This document shows, in pieces, positions 48,761-58,101 of a stretch of DNA of 64,000 nucleotides. Origin of the DNA: Chloroherpetonaceae bacterium (GTDB lineage: Bacteria; Bacteroidota; Chlorobiia; Chlorobiales; Thermochlorobacteraceae); NCBI GenBank assembly GCA_025056565.1, contig JANWWA010000001.1, forward strand, positions 221,966 to 285,965, given 5' to 3'. Numbering within the stretch: position 1 is the first letter of the stretch; every line of letters starts with the position of its first letter. The notes below the pieces were generated by a model. That model searched no databases. It saw nothing but the letters and a program-made list of their open reading frames with translations, and was not told the DNA's origin. A program made the translations under genes and the position numbers.

Positions 48761-50542
48761 TTAGTTGAAAGAACGAGTGGTTTCGTAGCGTGCCTTGCCG
48801 TCTTCTTTTGGCTTCTTTTTGTCGTGTTCGTGTTCGTCCTTGAAGTTCGGATTAAAGGTCACCAGTCCATCTTGATCCATCATCACGCGGTCGTAGTCAT
48901 AGCAACCCCAGAGTAAACGCGGGTTACCCACAAAGTTTTCCGTTGGCGGTGGTGAAGTAGTCGTCCACTCTAAACCCAAAGCATACCATGGGTTTCGTGG
49001 GGCAGGCTTGCCCTTGAAGAGCGAGTGAATGAGGTAAATCGCCATCACAATAAAGCCGAGTGCCAGAATCCAAGTGCCGAACGTAGAGAGCATATGCATG
49101 GTCTGATACTGGTCAAGGTAGGCATAGTAACGGCGTGGCATACCTTGCAGGCCCATAATGAATTGTGGGAAGAATGTTACGTTGAAGCCGATGAAAATCA
49201 GTGCGGCGGAAATCGCTGCCCAGAATTCGTCATACATTTTGCCCCACATCTTCGGCCACCAGTAGTGTAAGCCACCCAGAAATGCCATCACGGCACCGCC
49301 CATCATTGTGTAATGGAAGTGTGCAACTACAAAGTAGGTGTCGTGCAAGTGCACATCAACTGAGAGTGCGCCCAAGAAAATCCCTGTGAGACCGCCAATT
49401 GAGAAGAGAGAAAGAAACGCATGCGCATACAGCATCGGTGCATTGAACGACAGCGAACCACGATACATCGTTGCGACCCAGTTAAAAATCTTAATTCCAG
49501 ACGGGATTCCCACAAGAAATGTCAGGAAGGAAAAGAGCGTTGCGGCTAGTTCAGACTGACCGCTGGTGAACATATGGTGTCCCCATAGAAGGAAGCTCAC
49601 CATTGCGATAGCTATACTGGAAAAGGCAACGAGCTTATAGCCGAAAATTTTCTTATGCGAAAAAGTCGTAATCAGCTCTGAGATAACTGCCATTGCTGGC
49701 AGAATCATTACATACACGACAGGGTGCGAGTAAAACCAGAAGAAGTGTTGATAGAGCACAGGGTCGCCACCGAGTGCGGGATCGAAGATGCCAATACCGA
49801 AAGCGCGCTCAAGGATGAGGAGCAGCAGTGTAATACCCAAGACAGGTGTTGCCATTACCTGAATAATTGACGATGCATAGATGCCCCACACAAACAGCGG
49901 CATATTAAACCAAGTCATGCCGGGCGCTCGCATTTTATGGATTGTTACGATGAAATTGATGCCCGTAAAAATTGAGGAAAAGCCCATAATGAAGACACCC
50001 AGCGTCATTGCAATGACTGAACCTTTTGTCTCGACGCTATATGGCGTGTAGAACGTCCAGCCTGTATCAATACCGCCAGAGGCGATGGAGTAGATGCAAA
50101 ACAGCGCACCGAAGAGATAGACGTAGTAGCTTGCTAAGTTCATCCTTGGGAATGCCAAGTCTTTTGCACCTATCATCAGCGGCAGGACGAAGTTGCCAAT
50201 GACACCTGGAATTGCTGGCACAATGAAGAGAAAAACCATAATTGCGCCGTGCATCGTAAAGAGCTGGTTGTAGGTGTCAGGTCCAACCAGTCCTCGCTTC
50301 ATTACTTCGGTTTGCAGTCCTGCGCCGTGAAACCATAGCTCAAAGCGCAGCAGTAATGCATAGATGCCACCTGCAAGGAAGAACGCCATTACTGTAAAGA
50401 GATACAGTAGAGCGATGCGCTTATGGTCGAGCGTGTAAATCCACGACCAGATGCCCTTCGGCGAGTTCAGATAATTTCTGGTCGTCTCGCTCTCTTTTGT
50501 CTTGACTGCACTTATCGCACCGGTCTCTTGCAGTGCTGCCAT
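48761..50542 (-). CDS. coxA: caa3-type cytochrome c oxidase, subunit I (A2 type)
   Basis: Heme-copper oxygen-reducing subunit; 593 residues with twelve membrane helices and the six heme/copper-binding His (for example [48 protein letters not shown]). In helix VI the segment is YSHPVVY instead of the GHPEVY of type A1, so the D-channel glutamate is replaced; family knowledge assigns that pattern to type A2, as in Rhodothermus caa3. The cross-linked Tyr is kept. AAAGGAG lies 7 bases before the ATG. It is the last gene of the respiratory supercluster, followed by a hairpin. Confidence 0.96.
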   Translation of the reverse strand: MAALQETGAISAVKTKESETTRNYLNSPKGIWSWIYTLDHKRIALLYLFTVMAFFLAGGIYALLLRFELWFHGAGLQTEVMKRGLVGPDTYNQLFTMHGAIMVFLFIVPAIPGVIGNFVLPLMIGAKDLAFPRMNLASYYVYLFGALFCIYSIASGGIDTGWTFYTPYSVETKGSVIAMTLGVFIMGFSSIFTGINFIVTIHKMRAPGMTWFNMPLFVWGIYASSIIQVMATPVLGITLLLLILERAFGIGIFDPALGGDPVLYQHFFWFYSHPVVYVMILPAMAVISELITTFSHKKIFGYKLVAFSSIAIAMVSFLLWGHHMFTSGQSELAATLFSFLTFLVGIPSGIKIFNWVATMYRGSLSFNAPMLYAHAFLSLFSIGGLTGIFLGALSVDVHLHDTYFVVAHFHYTMMGGAVMAFLGGLHYWWPKMWGKMYDEFWAAISAALIFIGFNVTFFPQFIMGLQGMPRRYYAYLDQYQTMHMLSTFGTWILALGFIVMAIYLIHSLFKGKPAPRNPWYALGLEWTTTSPPPTENFVGNPRLLWGCYDYDRVMMDQDGLVTFNPNFKDEHEHDKKKPKEDGKARYETTRSFN

Positions 50543-50593
50543 AGTTCACTCCTTTTCTTGGTTTGTTTGAGGTTATTTCTTCTGGCGTTATTG

Positions 50594-51565
50594 TTACTTC
50601 AAGCTCTTGATATACTCAATTAGCGCCTCAATTTGCTTTTCCTTCAGCAAACCTTGATAGGTTGGCATTACAGGCTGGTAGCCTGCAACCACCTTCGCAT
50701 TCGGTTCCAAAATGGACTGGCGAATGTAGTTTTCATCAACTAAGACTTCTGAGCCATCTGCCATTTTGTGCTTCGTGCCGAAAATGCCTTTCCAAGTCGG
50801 ACCTGTATTCGCACTCCCATCAATGCTATGGCAAGTGGCGCAGGCTTTGGAGACATAGAGTTTTGCTCCAAACTCCACAGGCGACATCTTGCCTCCGCTC
50901 TCGGCTTCTTCAAGCCACTTTTTGTATTCTGCTTCAGTCTTGACATGCACTTTACCAATCATTCCAGAGTGGCTGGTGCCGCAATATTCAGCACAGAAAA
51001 TATCATATGTGCCCACCTCAGTTGGCGTAAAAGACACCGTCGTGTATCGGTTGGGCACTGCGTCCATCTTGATGCGAAATGCGGGCACATAGAAGCTGTG
51101 AATCACATCGGTTGAGGAAATGAGCGCTTTAATCGGCTTGCCAACGGGCACCACCAGTTCATTGACGCTATTATTCCCATTCGGATAGTCAAATGCCCAG
51201 AACCACTTTTTGCCTGTGATTTTGATTTCCATTGAGTTGGCTGGAATGACACGCATATCCATATAGGACGTAAAGCCCCAAAAGAAGACAACGAAGACCA
51301 GTATGGTTGGGATAATTGTCCAGATGAGTTCCAGCCGATTGTTATGCGCAATTGAGGAGGTAAAGGTCGGCTTTTCGCCTCTGCGCCGATACTTCCAGAG
51401 GTAGTAGAGCGAAACCAGAGAAACAGCAACGAAAAGAATTGCACTGGCATTTGCAATGAAGATAATTAGCCCATCGGTTTGGTGTGCGATGCTTGATGCT
51501 TCGGGTGGCACCCAGCTGCTTGCAGGTTTTGGATTCATAATTGCACTCCAGAATTGGTTGAACAA
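50594..51565 (-). CDS. coxB: caa3-type cytochrome c oxidase, subunit II with fused cytochrome c
   Basis: A 323-residue subunit that carries CuA and accepts electrons. Two N-terminal membrane helices (about residues 28-55 and 82-105), the cupredoxin domain with CAEYCGTSHSGMIGKV (CuA ligands, about residues 200-213), then a C-terminal c-type cytochrome with KACATCHSIDG (about 247) and a likely axial Met in PVMPTYQG. The fusion makes it caa3-type, so electrons come from a cytochrome c or directly from Alternative Complex III. It lies 51 bases before coxA. Confidence 0.95.
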   Translation of the reverse strand: MFNQFWSAIMNPKPASSWVPPEASSIAHQTDGLIIFIANASAILFVAVSLVSLYYLWKYRRRGEKPTFTSSIAHNNRLELIWTIIPTILVFVVFFWGFTSYMDMRVIPANSMEIKITGKKWFWAFDYPNGNNSVNELVVPVGKPIKALISSTDVIHSFYVPAFRIKMDAVPNRYTTVSFTPTEVGTYDIFCAEYCGTSHSGMIGKVHVKTEAEYKKWLEEAESGGKMSPVEFGAKLYVSKACATCHSIDGSANTGPTWKGIFGTKHKMADGSEVLVDENYIRQSILEPNAKVVAGYQPVMPTYQGLLKEKQIEALIEYIKSLK

Positions 51566-51567
51566 GC

Positions 51568-52410
51568 TTAGTTTTGCGGAATATCAACGCTCAAGTTTCC
51601 CTTTTGCTTGTGGCGTCGACTCTCACGTGCCCAGAACATTCCCAGCATCACTGTCAGAACAACGAGCGTAATGACGCCACCGATGCGCATAATGTTCATT
51701 GCCACAGGTACATAGCTACCTGCTTGCGGGTCGTAGTGAAAGCATGCGAGAATGAGCCGATCAATGGTTGTGCCCACCTTGCCTTGTGAAGCCTCAATCA
51801 GCCCAAGTTTTAAGTCAAAGTTTTTGTAGCTAATGCCATAGACATAGCGCGTGATTTTTCCTTCAGGTGAAAGCAGCATAATCACCGCAGGGTGTGCAAA
51901 CTCATCACGCTTTTTGTCATAGAAATACTTGAATCCGACAGCGTCAGCTAATGCCTTTGAATGCTCTGCTGCACCTGTAAGAAAAAACCAACCTTCCTCG
52001 ACGCCTGGCTTACCAAAGGCTTCCTTGTAGCGTGTCTTTTTTGCCGCTGCAAGCTCCCACGTCTCTCGGCTGTCGATACTGACAGTCAGAATTGTGTAAT
52101 CTTTGCCCAAGGTCAGACTGAGGGTCTTTGCAGCCTCACAGACGCCATTCAAGACCATATTGCAGAGCATTGGGCAGCGATAATATGCCAGCACCAAAAT
52201 AATTGGCTTGCCTTTGTGCAGGTAATCGCCCAGTCTTACCGTCTTGCCTGTTTCATCTTGAAAAGTCAAGGTCTCTGGAATCGTCTCGCCCAAACGCTCT
52301 ACAACATCAATGCCTTGCAACGCTCTTGGCTTTTCCTCAATGAGTTGTGCTCTTGCAATGCTCGCATAGCATAGCACAAGCAGCACGATGTAAGCTATCT
52401 GTCTTATCAT
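51568..52410 (-). CDS. SCO1/SenC family copper chaperone
   Basis: A 280-residue thioredoxin-like protein that delivers copper to the CuA site. Signal peptide (residues 1-21, ends ARAQ), copper-binding YYRCPMLCNMV (CxxxC) near residue 78, the conserved His in EFAHPAVIMLLSP near 170, and a C-terminal membrane helix (RIGGVITLVVLTVMLGMFWA), so it is held at the outer face of the inner membrane. It is separated from coxB by only 2 bases and is clearly dedicated to this oxidase. Confidence 0.93.
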   Translation of the reverse strand: MIRQIAYIVLLVLCYASIARAQLIEEKPRALQGIDVVERLGETIPETLTFQDETGKTVRLGDYLHKGKPIILVLAYYRCPMLCNMVLNGVCEAAKTLSLTLGKDYTILTVSIDSRETWELAAAKKTRYKEAFGKPGVEEGWFFLTGAAEHSKALADAVGFKYFYDKKRDEFAHPAVIMLLSPEGKITRYVYGISYKNFDLKLGLIEASQGKVGTTIDRLILACFHYDPQAGSYVPVAMNIMRIGGVITLVVLTVMLGMFWARESRRHKQKGNLSVDIPQN

Positions 52411-52543
52411 TTTCGTCTTTTCTCTTTCTTACTCACTACACAGGTTTGCTCACCTACTAATACACATAGCACTCCCTATTCAGGTTGCTACCACTGCTTT
52501 GCCTTCACCCTCCACTCTCACTCCTCGCTTCTCACTTCTTTCC

Positions 52544-52660
52544 TTAGTCTCCCTCTTCATTTTCAGGCTTGATCAACTTTCTTGCAATTGTGATGCCCAC
52601 TAGTCCCACTCCTAATACCACAGCGGTCAGCACTATCATAAAGAATAATGTTGAGAGCAT
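52544..52660 (-). CDS. Possible 38-residue single-span membrane protein
   Basis: An ORF of 38 codons: a hydrophobic stretch of about 20 residues (FFMIVLTAVVLGVGLVGITI) followed by the charged tail ARKLIKPENEEGD. It sits between the 165-residue gene and sco on the same strand, and its composition is that of a small oxidase-associated subunit. A GTG at 52687 would add 9 residues. Unlike its neighbours it has no strong ribosome-binding site, so it could be chance. No family is recognised. Confidence 0.45.
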   Translation of the reverse strand: MLSTLFFMIVLTAVVLGVGLVGITIARKLIKPENEEGD

Positions 52661-52727
52661 TGCGCTATTTCTCAGTCTCTTCTGCACTAGCGCCCACCCA
52701 ATTGAAGCGGGACACGGAAACTTGCCA

Positions 52728-53225
52728 CTACTTTCTGCCGCCTATCTCCTTTGTCGAAAGGTCTGTTTTGGCGTCCTCTTTCTTTGGAGGAGTTGCCTCC
52801 TGCATCTCCAGTGCTGCTTTCTTTCGCTGATATGCTTCATCAGCGATAATTTTCATCGCTTCGCTAATCGGGATTTGGTAGATGCCCTTCTTTTCATCAA
52901 TCACTCTGTAGCTTTTGAGCATGCCTTCTTCTCGCTGGCGCACATCGCGCAAAAGATTGGATTCGGGCTTCAAGGCATGCTCCAGCATCTCTCGCTCTCG
53001 GCTAATTGTGAAGTATTGCGTGATAAAAAACATTACAATAGCTACCAAGATGGTGCCGATGATAAACGAGCCAATGATGCGACTGCCACTGACGTCCTGT
53101 CGCTCGTAATCAATCTCTGCATCTTTGAAGACCTCATCAGGTGAGAGGACCACAGGCTGTATCGGCTTTTCTTCCGACTTTTCCAGATCCTGTTGGACTT
53201 GCTTTTTTTCCTGCATTTCAAGCAT
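52728..53225 (-). CDS. Small membrane protein of the ACIII-caa3 cluster
   Basis: A 165-residue protein with an acidic N-terminal tail, one membrane segment (about residues 50-72, IIGSFIIGTILVAIVMFFITQYF), and a C-terminal domain with GMLKSYRVIDEKKGIYQIPISEAMKIIADE. The 'Y.viD...g...iPI..AM..ia' pattern is one I associate with small proteins next to cytochrome oxidase genes; its role is not known. AAAGGAG 7 bases before the ATG supports the start. It follows actF by 42 bases. Confidence 0.75.
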   Translation of the reverse strand: MLEMQEKKQVQQDLEKSEEKPIQPVVLSPDEVFKDAEIDYERQDVSGSRIIGSFIIGTILVAIVMFFITQYFTISREREMLEHALKPESNLLRDVRQREEGMLKSYRVIDEKKGIYQIPISEAMKIIADEAYQRKKAALEMQEATPPKKEDAKTDLSTKEIGGRK

Positions 53226-53267
53226 ATCGTTTCTCCTTTCGGGAACTTGTTTGAACTAACTGTGCAC

Positions 53268-54464
53268 TCACTGATGAAATTCTAGCGAGAGCTTCAGGCG
53301 TGCATCGCCAATCGGCAAAAGTGGCGCTGAAGTTAGGCGTTGCCAGAAGAACCACAGGAAGATGCCACCGATGCCCACAAAGGTTGCAAGGTGTATCCAC
53401 GAAAGATGTACGCCATGCACAGCGTGCTCGCCACCGTGTGCCCCATAGTTCGGCATTATCAGCCAGAACAAGTCGACATACTGCATCAGAAGCATCCATA
53501 CTGAGATAATGCGCATTACCGTCAGGTTTCGCTTTGCTGCGCGTGGCATCAGTGTAAAGAAAGGAATTGCAAAGTGCCCTATTGCCAAGAAAATGGAAAC
53601 ATACTGCCAGCCGTGTTCCCAGCGATGCTTGTAGAAAATGGTTTCTTCCTCAATGTTGCCATACCAGATGAGCAGAAATTGCGAAAAGGCGATGTAAGTC
53701 CAGAAGACGGTAAAGCCGAACATCAATTTGCCCATATCGTGGTAGTGGTCAACTTTGATTTCATTTGCCAAGACGCCTTGTGAGCGTAGGTAGAGCGAAA
53801 AGAAGACAATGAACGCCAGTGTCGACCACCACGCTCCGGCGAAGATATAGACGCCGAAAATGGTAGAATACCAATGTGGGTCTAAAGACATCACCCAATC
53901 CCATGCTGCAAATGTGAGCGAGAGCGCAAACAGCACGATGCCGGGGGCACTAATTGCCTTGAAGGTTGGTCGGTGGCGTTCATCGTAGCGCCGGTCTTGC
54001 TCGAGCGAGGTTTTGTAGAGTGAGTATGCCAGCGCTGTCCAGATGCCAAAGTAGATTAGCGCGCGCACTAGGAAAAACCCTGTATTGAGCCATCCTGCTT
54101 TGTGCTGCAGCACCTTGTCAGCTGCCACGGCTTCGGGGTGCGACCAATGATAAAGGTCGTGAATGCCTAGCCCGACTGGAATAAAGAGCACCGCCATCAC
54201 GGGCATTGTAATCATCAAGGATTCAGAGATGCGGCGAAAGACCGTGCTCCAGTCGGCACTGACAACATGGTGCAGCATTGTAAAAAAGAGACTGCCCAGC
54301 GAAATGCCCAGCCAGAAGCAATAGGCGACAAGATAGGCATGGAAAAATTCTGTGCGGTTCATTGCGAAGCCAGCCACTGACGCCATCAGCCCCGCAATTC
54401 CCACAGCAAGGACGATTTTTCCAAAGTGATTGTCTTTGGTGATTCTCAGTTCTTGAACGCTCAT
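53268..54464 (-). CDS. actF: Alternative Complex III, subunit ActF
   Basis: A 398-residue polytopic protein with about ten membrane helices, related in layout to ActC/NrfD. Segments such as FAAWDWVMSLDPHWYSTIFGVYIFAGAWW and YIAFSQFLLIWYGNIEEETIFYKHRW are characteristic of the ActF family (quinol:cytochrome c oxidoreductase). It forms part of the membrane arm. It follows actE by 9 bases. Confidence 0.93.
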   Translation of the reverse strand: MSVQELRITKDNHFGKIVLAVGIAGLMASVAGFAMNRTEFFHAYLVAYCFWLGISLGSLFFTMLHHVVSADWSTVFRRISESLMITMPVMAVLFIPVGLGIHDLYHWSHPEAVAADKVLQHKAGWLNTGFFLVRALIYFGIWTALAYSLYKTSLEQDRRYDERHRPTFKAISAPGIVLFALSLTFAAWDWVMSLDPHWYSTIFGVYIFAGAWWSTLAFIVFFSLYLRSQGVLANEIKVDHYHDMGKLMFGFTVFWTYIAFSQFLLIWYGNIEEETIFYKHRWEHGWQYVSIFLAIGHFAIPFFTLMPRAAKRNLTVMRIISVWMLLMQYVDLFWLIMPNYGAHGGEHAVHGVHLSWIHLATFVGIGGIFLWFFWQRLTSAPLLPIGDARLKLSLEFHQ

Positions 54465-54473
54465 AGTTTCTCC

Positions 54474-55127
54474 TTACTGCTTGATAAGTTCCTTGCGAAC
54501 ATTTTCAGGCACATCGGCAATAGAGGCGTGTTGAGCGCGCTGCAAGGCTCGAATGTAAGCTACAATCGCCCAGCGGTCTTGCACAGAAATTTGATGCTTG
54601 TAGCCTGCCATATTGCGAATGCCATTTGAGGCGACGGCAAACAGATGTCCGTCTGGTGCAGCCAGCAATCGTGGCTCATGTAAGTTTGTCGCAGGCACAA
54701 GATAGCCGCCTTGCACCGCTCGCTCTACGATGATGCCTTTGCCATCCCCGACGCGACTGTGGCACGGCGCGCAATAGATGTTGTATCGCTCCTGACCACG
54801 CTGCAGAAGCTCCATTGTAACATCAATCGGGATTACCTTTACCGTGTCGCCAGTCTTGCTAATGCCCGTGTAATAGACGCTATTTTCACGCAAGCCACCG
54901 CGCGGAACTGTGCCTGCAACAGGAATACGCATTGCCAAGCCGTCCTCAAAGAATTCACTCTTGCGAAAGGGCTTCATCTTTTCTTGCGTGTCCATATTCG
55001 GATTGGGGTGAATGGGTGGATTTTCACTTGGCAAACCGCGCACGCCGCAACCTGCCAGCACCATCACAGCCGTCCATACCCCAATGATTGCAAGCCCCTG
55101 ACTTTTGCTACTTACTTTCAAATTCAT
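54474..55127 (-). CDS. actE: Alternative Complex III, mono-heme cytochrome c ActE
   Basis: A 217-residue lipoprotein: lipobox VLAGC with Cys27, then one heme motif YCAPCHSRVGDG near residue 118 and a likely axial-Met region GIRNMAGYKHQI near 174. The N-terminal DTQEKMKPFRKSEFFEDGLAMRIPVAGTV segment is typical of ActE. It is the exposed cytochrome of the complex and hands electrons to the oxidase. It overlaps actD by 4 bases. Confidence 0.93.
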   Translation of the reverse strand: MNLKVSSKSQGLAIIGVWTAVMVLAGCGVRGLPSENPPIHPNPNMDTQEKMKPFRKSEFFEDGLAMRIPVAGTVPRGGLRENSVYYTGISKTGDTVKVIPIDVTMELLQRGQERYNIYCAPCHSRVGDGKGIIVERAVQGGYLVPATNLHEPRLLAAPDGHLFAVASNGIRNMAGYKHQISVQDRWAIVAYIRALQRAQHASIADVPENVRKELIKQ

Positions 55128-55822
55128 TTTACTGCCTCCATTTTTTGTTGAGCGATGTGCTCAATTTCAATCTCTTCAATCGGGCGATGCACCACCTCAA
55201 TATTTTTGCCACCAATTTTCTCAAAGAAGGCTTTGATTTCTCGGACATTAAATTTCTTGTCCCACATAAAAATCGCAATGAAAAAGCCATCGTCCGTAGC
55301 CTTTGAGCAGAAGCGCTCAGAGTAGAACATTGGGTGGAAAAAGCGTGGCATTTTGTTGAGGTAGAACATTCCAATAATTGCGGCAAAGGCTGAAGTCAGC
55401 ACCATAAGCTCAAACATCACGGGCACAAAAGTCGGCAAGCTGAAATACGGTTTGCCTGAAAACACCAGCGGGTAGTCCACTACATTTGTCCACCATTGCA
55501 GCCAGACCGCAAAGAGAAAACCGCAGAATCCGACGCCAAAGACGATATAGCCAAGTATGGAGGGACGTAACCCCATTGCTTCATCCATTCCGTGAATGGG
55601 GAACGGCGAGTAGCATTCATATCGGTCGTAGCCTGCTTCGCGCACTTTTTTGGCGGCGCGTAGGAGTTCTGCTGGATTGTCAAATTCTGCAATGACGGCT
55701 TCCGCTTCAGCTTCAATCAGAATTTGGCGTGCTTCATCTTTTACCGCCTCAGCATTGCGTTTAAGCTCCTCCAGCGTTTGTGTGCCACCGTTTTGCAAAG
55801 GCTGATTTTGAATCTCGTTCAT
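55124..55822 (-). CDS. actD: Alternative Complex III, subunit ActD (DUF3341)
   Basis: A 232-residue protein with an acidic helical N-terminus, the DUF3341 signature AAKKVREAGYDRYECYSPFPIHGMDEAMGL (about residues 56-85), and two membrane helices (about 92-113 and 130-152). By family knowledge it is a structural subunit. Start and stop overlap both neighbours (1 base with actC, 4 with actE), indicating translational coupling. Confidence 0.93.
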   Translation of the reverse strand: MNEIQNQPLQNGGTQTLEELKRNAEAVKDEARQILIEAEAEAVIAEFDNPAELLRAAKKVREAGYDRYECYSPFPIHGMDEAMGLRPSILGYIVFGVGFCGFLFAVWLQWWTNVVDYPLVFSGKPYFSLPTFVPVMFELMVLTSAFAAIIGMFYLNKMPRFFHPMFYSERFCSKATDDGFFIAIFMWDKKFNVREIKAFFEKIGGKNIEVVHRPIEEIEIEHIAQQKMEAVK

Positions 55823-57306
55823 TAGTGTCCTCCTTTCACGCTAAGTTCAGCTTCGGCTTTTGCGCCACTCTGGTGTGAAGATGCCTCGTGATGTCCATTG
55901 TCGTGATGCCCATAGCCTTCCCAGTGCGGGTTAGCTTGGGGCAAGACGCCTTTGACTTCAAACATTGCGACCATCGGTATGAAGCGCAAAAAGAGCAGAA
56001 AGAGTGTCATAAAGACCCCCAATGATCCCACGAAGGTCATGACATCAAAAATCGTGGGCGTAAAGTATTTCCAGCTTGACGGCAGGAAGTCGGTCGAAAG
56101 CGAGGTAACGGTAATTACAAATCGCTCAAACCACATTCCCACGTTGATGAGAATGGACGCAATAAACATTACGGGGATATTCTGGCGCAATTTCTTGAAC
56201 CAGAAGACCTGTGGCACGACCACATTGCAGAAAATCATTGACCAGTATGCCCAAGCATATGGACCTGTGGCGCGCTTGATGAAAATTGACGCTTCGTATT
56301 CATTGCCGCTATACCAAGCGATGAAAAACTCGCAGCCGTAGGCATAACCGACCATCATGCCTGTCACTAGCATAATGATGTTCATCTTCTCGAGGTGCTG
56401 CATGTTGATGATGGCTTGCATTTTGGGATAGACGATGCGTGCCAGCACAGCCAGCGTCATCACCATCGCAAAACCTGAGAAGATGGCACCGGCGACGAAG
56501 TAGGGTGGGAAAATTGTGGTGTGCCACCCGGGCAAAATACTGGTGGCAAAGTCAAACGAGACAATGCTATGCACCGAAAGCACCAGTGGCGTGGACAGTC
56601 CTGCCAAAATCAGGTAGGCTTTTTCATAGTGTTTCCACTGGCGATTGCCGCCGCGCCAGCCCATTGCGAAAAATCCAAGAATGTATTTGCGTAGTCCGGG
56701 CTTTGCGCGGTCGCGTAGCGCGGCAAGGTCAGGAATTAAGCCCACATACCAGAATAGCACCGAAACGGTAAAGTAGGTGGAAACTGCAAAGACATCCCAC
56801 ATCAAGGGAGAGCGGAAGTTTGTCCACATCTGCATCTGGTTAGGCACGGGGAACAGCCAGTAATCCAGCCACTGCCGACCTGTGTGAAGCGACACAAAAC
56901 TGGCGGCGCAAATAACCGCAAAAATCGTCATGGCTTCGGAGAAGCGGTTGATAGAGGTGCGCCACTTTTGGCGAAAGAGAAAAAGGACGGCTGAAATGAG
57001 TGTGCCAGCGTGTCCAATACCAACCCACCAGACGAAGTTGGTGATGTCCCACGCCCAACCGACGGTTGTTTGATTACCCCAGATACCAATGCCTTTGAAG
57101 ACAAGGTAAGTTACCGTGCCGAGCCACATTAAGGCAGCAGCAAAGGAAATACCGAAAGCAATCCACCATGCTTTGGGCGCAGGATTCTCTGTTACTTCAC
57201 TGACATCTTGCGTAATTGTGTGAAAGGTTGGATTTCCCTCAATGAGCGGTCGGTCTACAGCTTCCAGCCGCTTTTTTTCTTCCACAGTTTCAAGTGTTGC
57301 TTGCAT
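55822..57306 (-). CDS. actC: Alternative Complex III, NrfD-like subunit ActC
   Basis: A 494-residue integral membrane protein with about ten helices of the NrfD/PsrC type that holds the quinol site. Conserved segments include [78 protein letters not shown] and a His/Asp-rich C-terminal tail ([13 protein letters not shown]) after residue 468. It is the central membrane subunit beside ActB. Confidence 0.95.
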   Translation of the reverse strand: MQATLETVEEKKRLEAVDRPLIEGNPTFHTITQDVSEVTENPAPKAWWIAFGISFAAALMWLGTVTYLVFKGIGIWGNQTTVGWAWDITNFVWWVGIGHAGTLISAVLFLFRQKWRTSINRFSEAMTIFAVICAASFVSLHTGRQWLDYWLFPVPNQMQMWTNFRSPLMWDVFAVSTYFTVSVLFWYVGLIPDLAALRDRAKPGLRKYILGFFAMGWRGGNRQWKHYEKAYLILAGLSTPLVLSVHSIVSFDFATSILPGWHTTIFPPYFVAGAIFSGFAMVMTLAVLARIVYPKMQAIINMQHLEKMNIIMLVTGMMVGYAYGCEFFIAWYSGNEYEASIFIKRATGPYAWAYWSMIFCNVVVPQVFWFKKLRQNIPVMFIASILINVGMWFERFVITVTSLSTDFLPSSWKYFTPTIFDVMTFVGSLGVFMTLFLLFLRFIPMVAMFEVKGVLPQANPHWEGYGHHDNGHHEASSHQSGAKAEAELSVKGGH

Positions 57307-57417
57307 ACGCTTTCTCGTTTGAACGGTTCAGAGAAACTTTCTTTTGCCGTCACAATGCCTTATAGCGATGTGTAGCACTGAGCAGTGCGAGCGACTTGCC
57401 ACTCTGCTTTGTTTGCA

Positions 57418-57606
57418 TCAGTATTCATCTTTGGCAACTCGGGTGTTTTGCTTTGACTTGGTATTGGTTGGCGGCACACGGTCAGTAATGTTTTCTGGTC
57501 GAGGGTTATCGTGCATTCGCTTAAACTCCAACAGTGAAAAAAGAATCCCACCGATTAGCATCACAGTAATCAGTGAGCCGAATATCAGTAACATCGTGTC
57601 GCTCAT
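57418..57606 (-). CDS. 62-residue single-span membrane protein between actB and actC
   Basis: One N-terminal membrane segment (about residues 4-26, MLLIFGSLITVMLIGGILFSL) and a hydrophilic, basic tail rich in Asn, Pro, Lys. AAGGAGG lies 7 bases before the ATG, so it is very probably translated. It is inserted where the published core Act order has actC directly after actB, so it is a likely accessory subunit of the complex or of the oxidase. I do not recognise it. Confidence 0.65.
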   Translation of the reverse strand: MSDTMLLIFGSLITVMLIGGILFSLLEFKRMHDNPRPENITDRVPPTNTKSKQNTRVAKDEY

Positions 57607-57625
57607 CGCACTGCCCTCCTTCGGT

Positions 57626-57907
57626 TCAATCTTGGTTAATCGGTGTTCGAGTTACAATGCTGCGGAAGTACAGCCCCAGCGAGATACTTCCGACGACCCA
57701 AATCGCTACAATTTGCCCAGCATCTTGATTCTTCTCAATAAACCAGAGATAGTTGCCAAAGGCATAAGCCACAATGACCGCACCCAGAAAGAAGTAATCG
57801 AAGGTGCGAATGCTCTTTGGATTCATCTCTTGAAGCGCAAAGACGATGCCTATACACGCCAGCAGCGTTACGACGATACCCGCAATTAAAATCACTTGAT
57901 TATCCAT
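57626..57907 (-). CDS. 93-residue three-span membrane protein between actB and actC
   Basis: Three hydrophobic segments (about residues 5-25, 38-57 and 65-83). The end, AIWVVGSISLGLYFRSIVTRTP, resembles the end of the 59-residue protein encoded just upstream (SLWVPTNLVMGIYFRNIATTAP), so the two look like tandem relatives. The ribosome-binding site GGAG lies in the end of the preceding ORF and the gap is 3 bases. Unknown family; a small subunit or assembly factor of the quinol-oxidising or oxygen-reducing complex is the likely job. Confidence 0.68.
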   Translation of the reverse strand: MDNQVILIAGIVVTLLACIGIVFALQEMNPKSIRTFDYFFLGAVIVAYAFGNYLWFIEKNQDAGQIVAIWVVGSISLGLYFRSIVTRTPINQD

Positions 57908-57910
57908 AGC

Positions 57911-58090
57911 TTACTCCTTTGGCGCAGTGGTTGCAATGTTTCGGAAGTAAATGCCCATTACCAAGTTGGTTGGCACCCAGAGGCTTACAAAGAGTGCTTC
58001 GTTTAGCTTGCCCTGAATGAGCAGCATGTTTGCAAGGACAAACGCCACGAATGCCGAGAGCATAAAAAAGATGTCAGAACGGCGTAGCAT
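57911..58090 (-). CDS. 59-residue two-span membrane protein after actB
   Basis: MLRRSDIFFMLSAFVAF at the start, a second hydrophobic segment LFVSLWVPTNLVMGIYF, and the tail NIATTAPKE. The ATG follows the actB stop by 11 bases and AAAGGAG stands 6 bases ahead of it, so translation is well supported. The C-terminal half aligns by eye with the 93-residue product downstream (WV......G.YFR.I.T..P). I know no family for it. Confidence 0.68.
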   Translation of the reverse strand: MLRRSDIFFMLSAFVAFVLANMLLIQGKLNEALFVSLWVPTNLVMGIYFRNIATTAPKE

Positions 58091-58101
58091 ACTTCTCTCC
58101 T

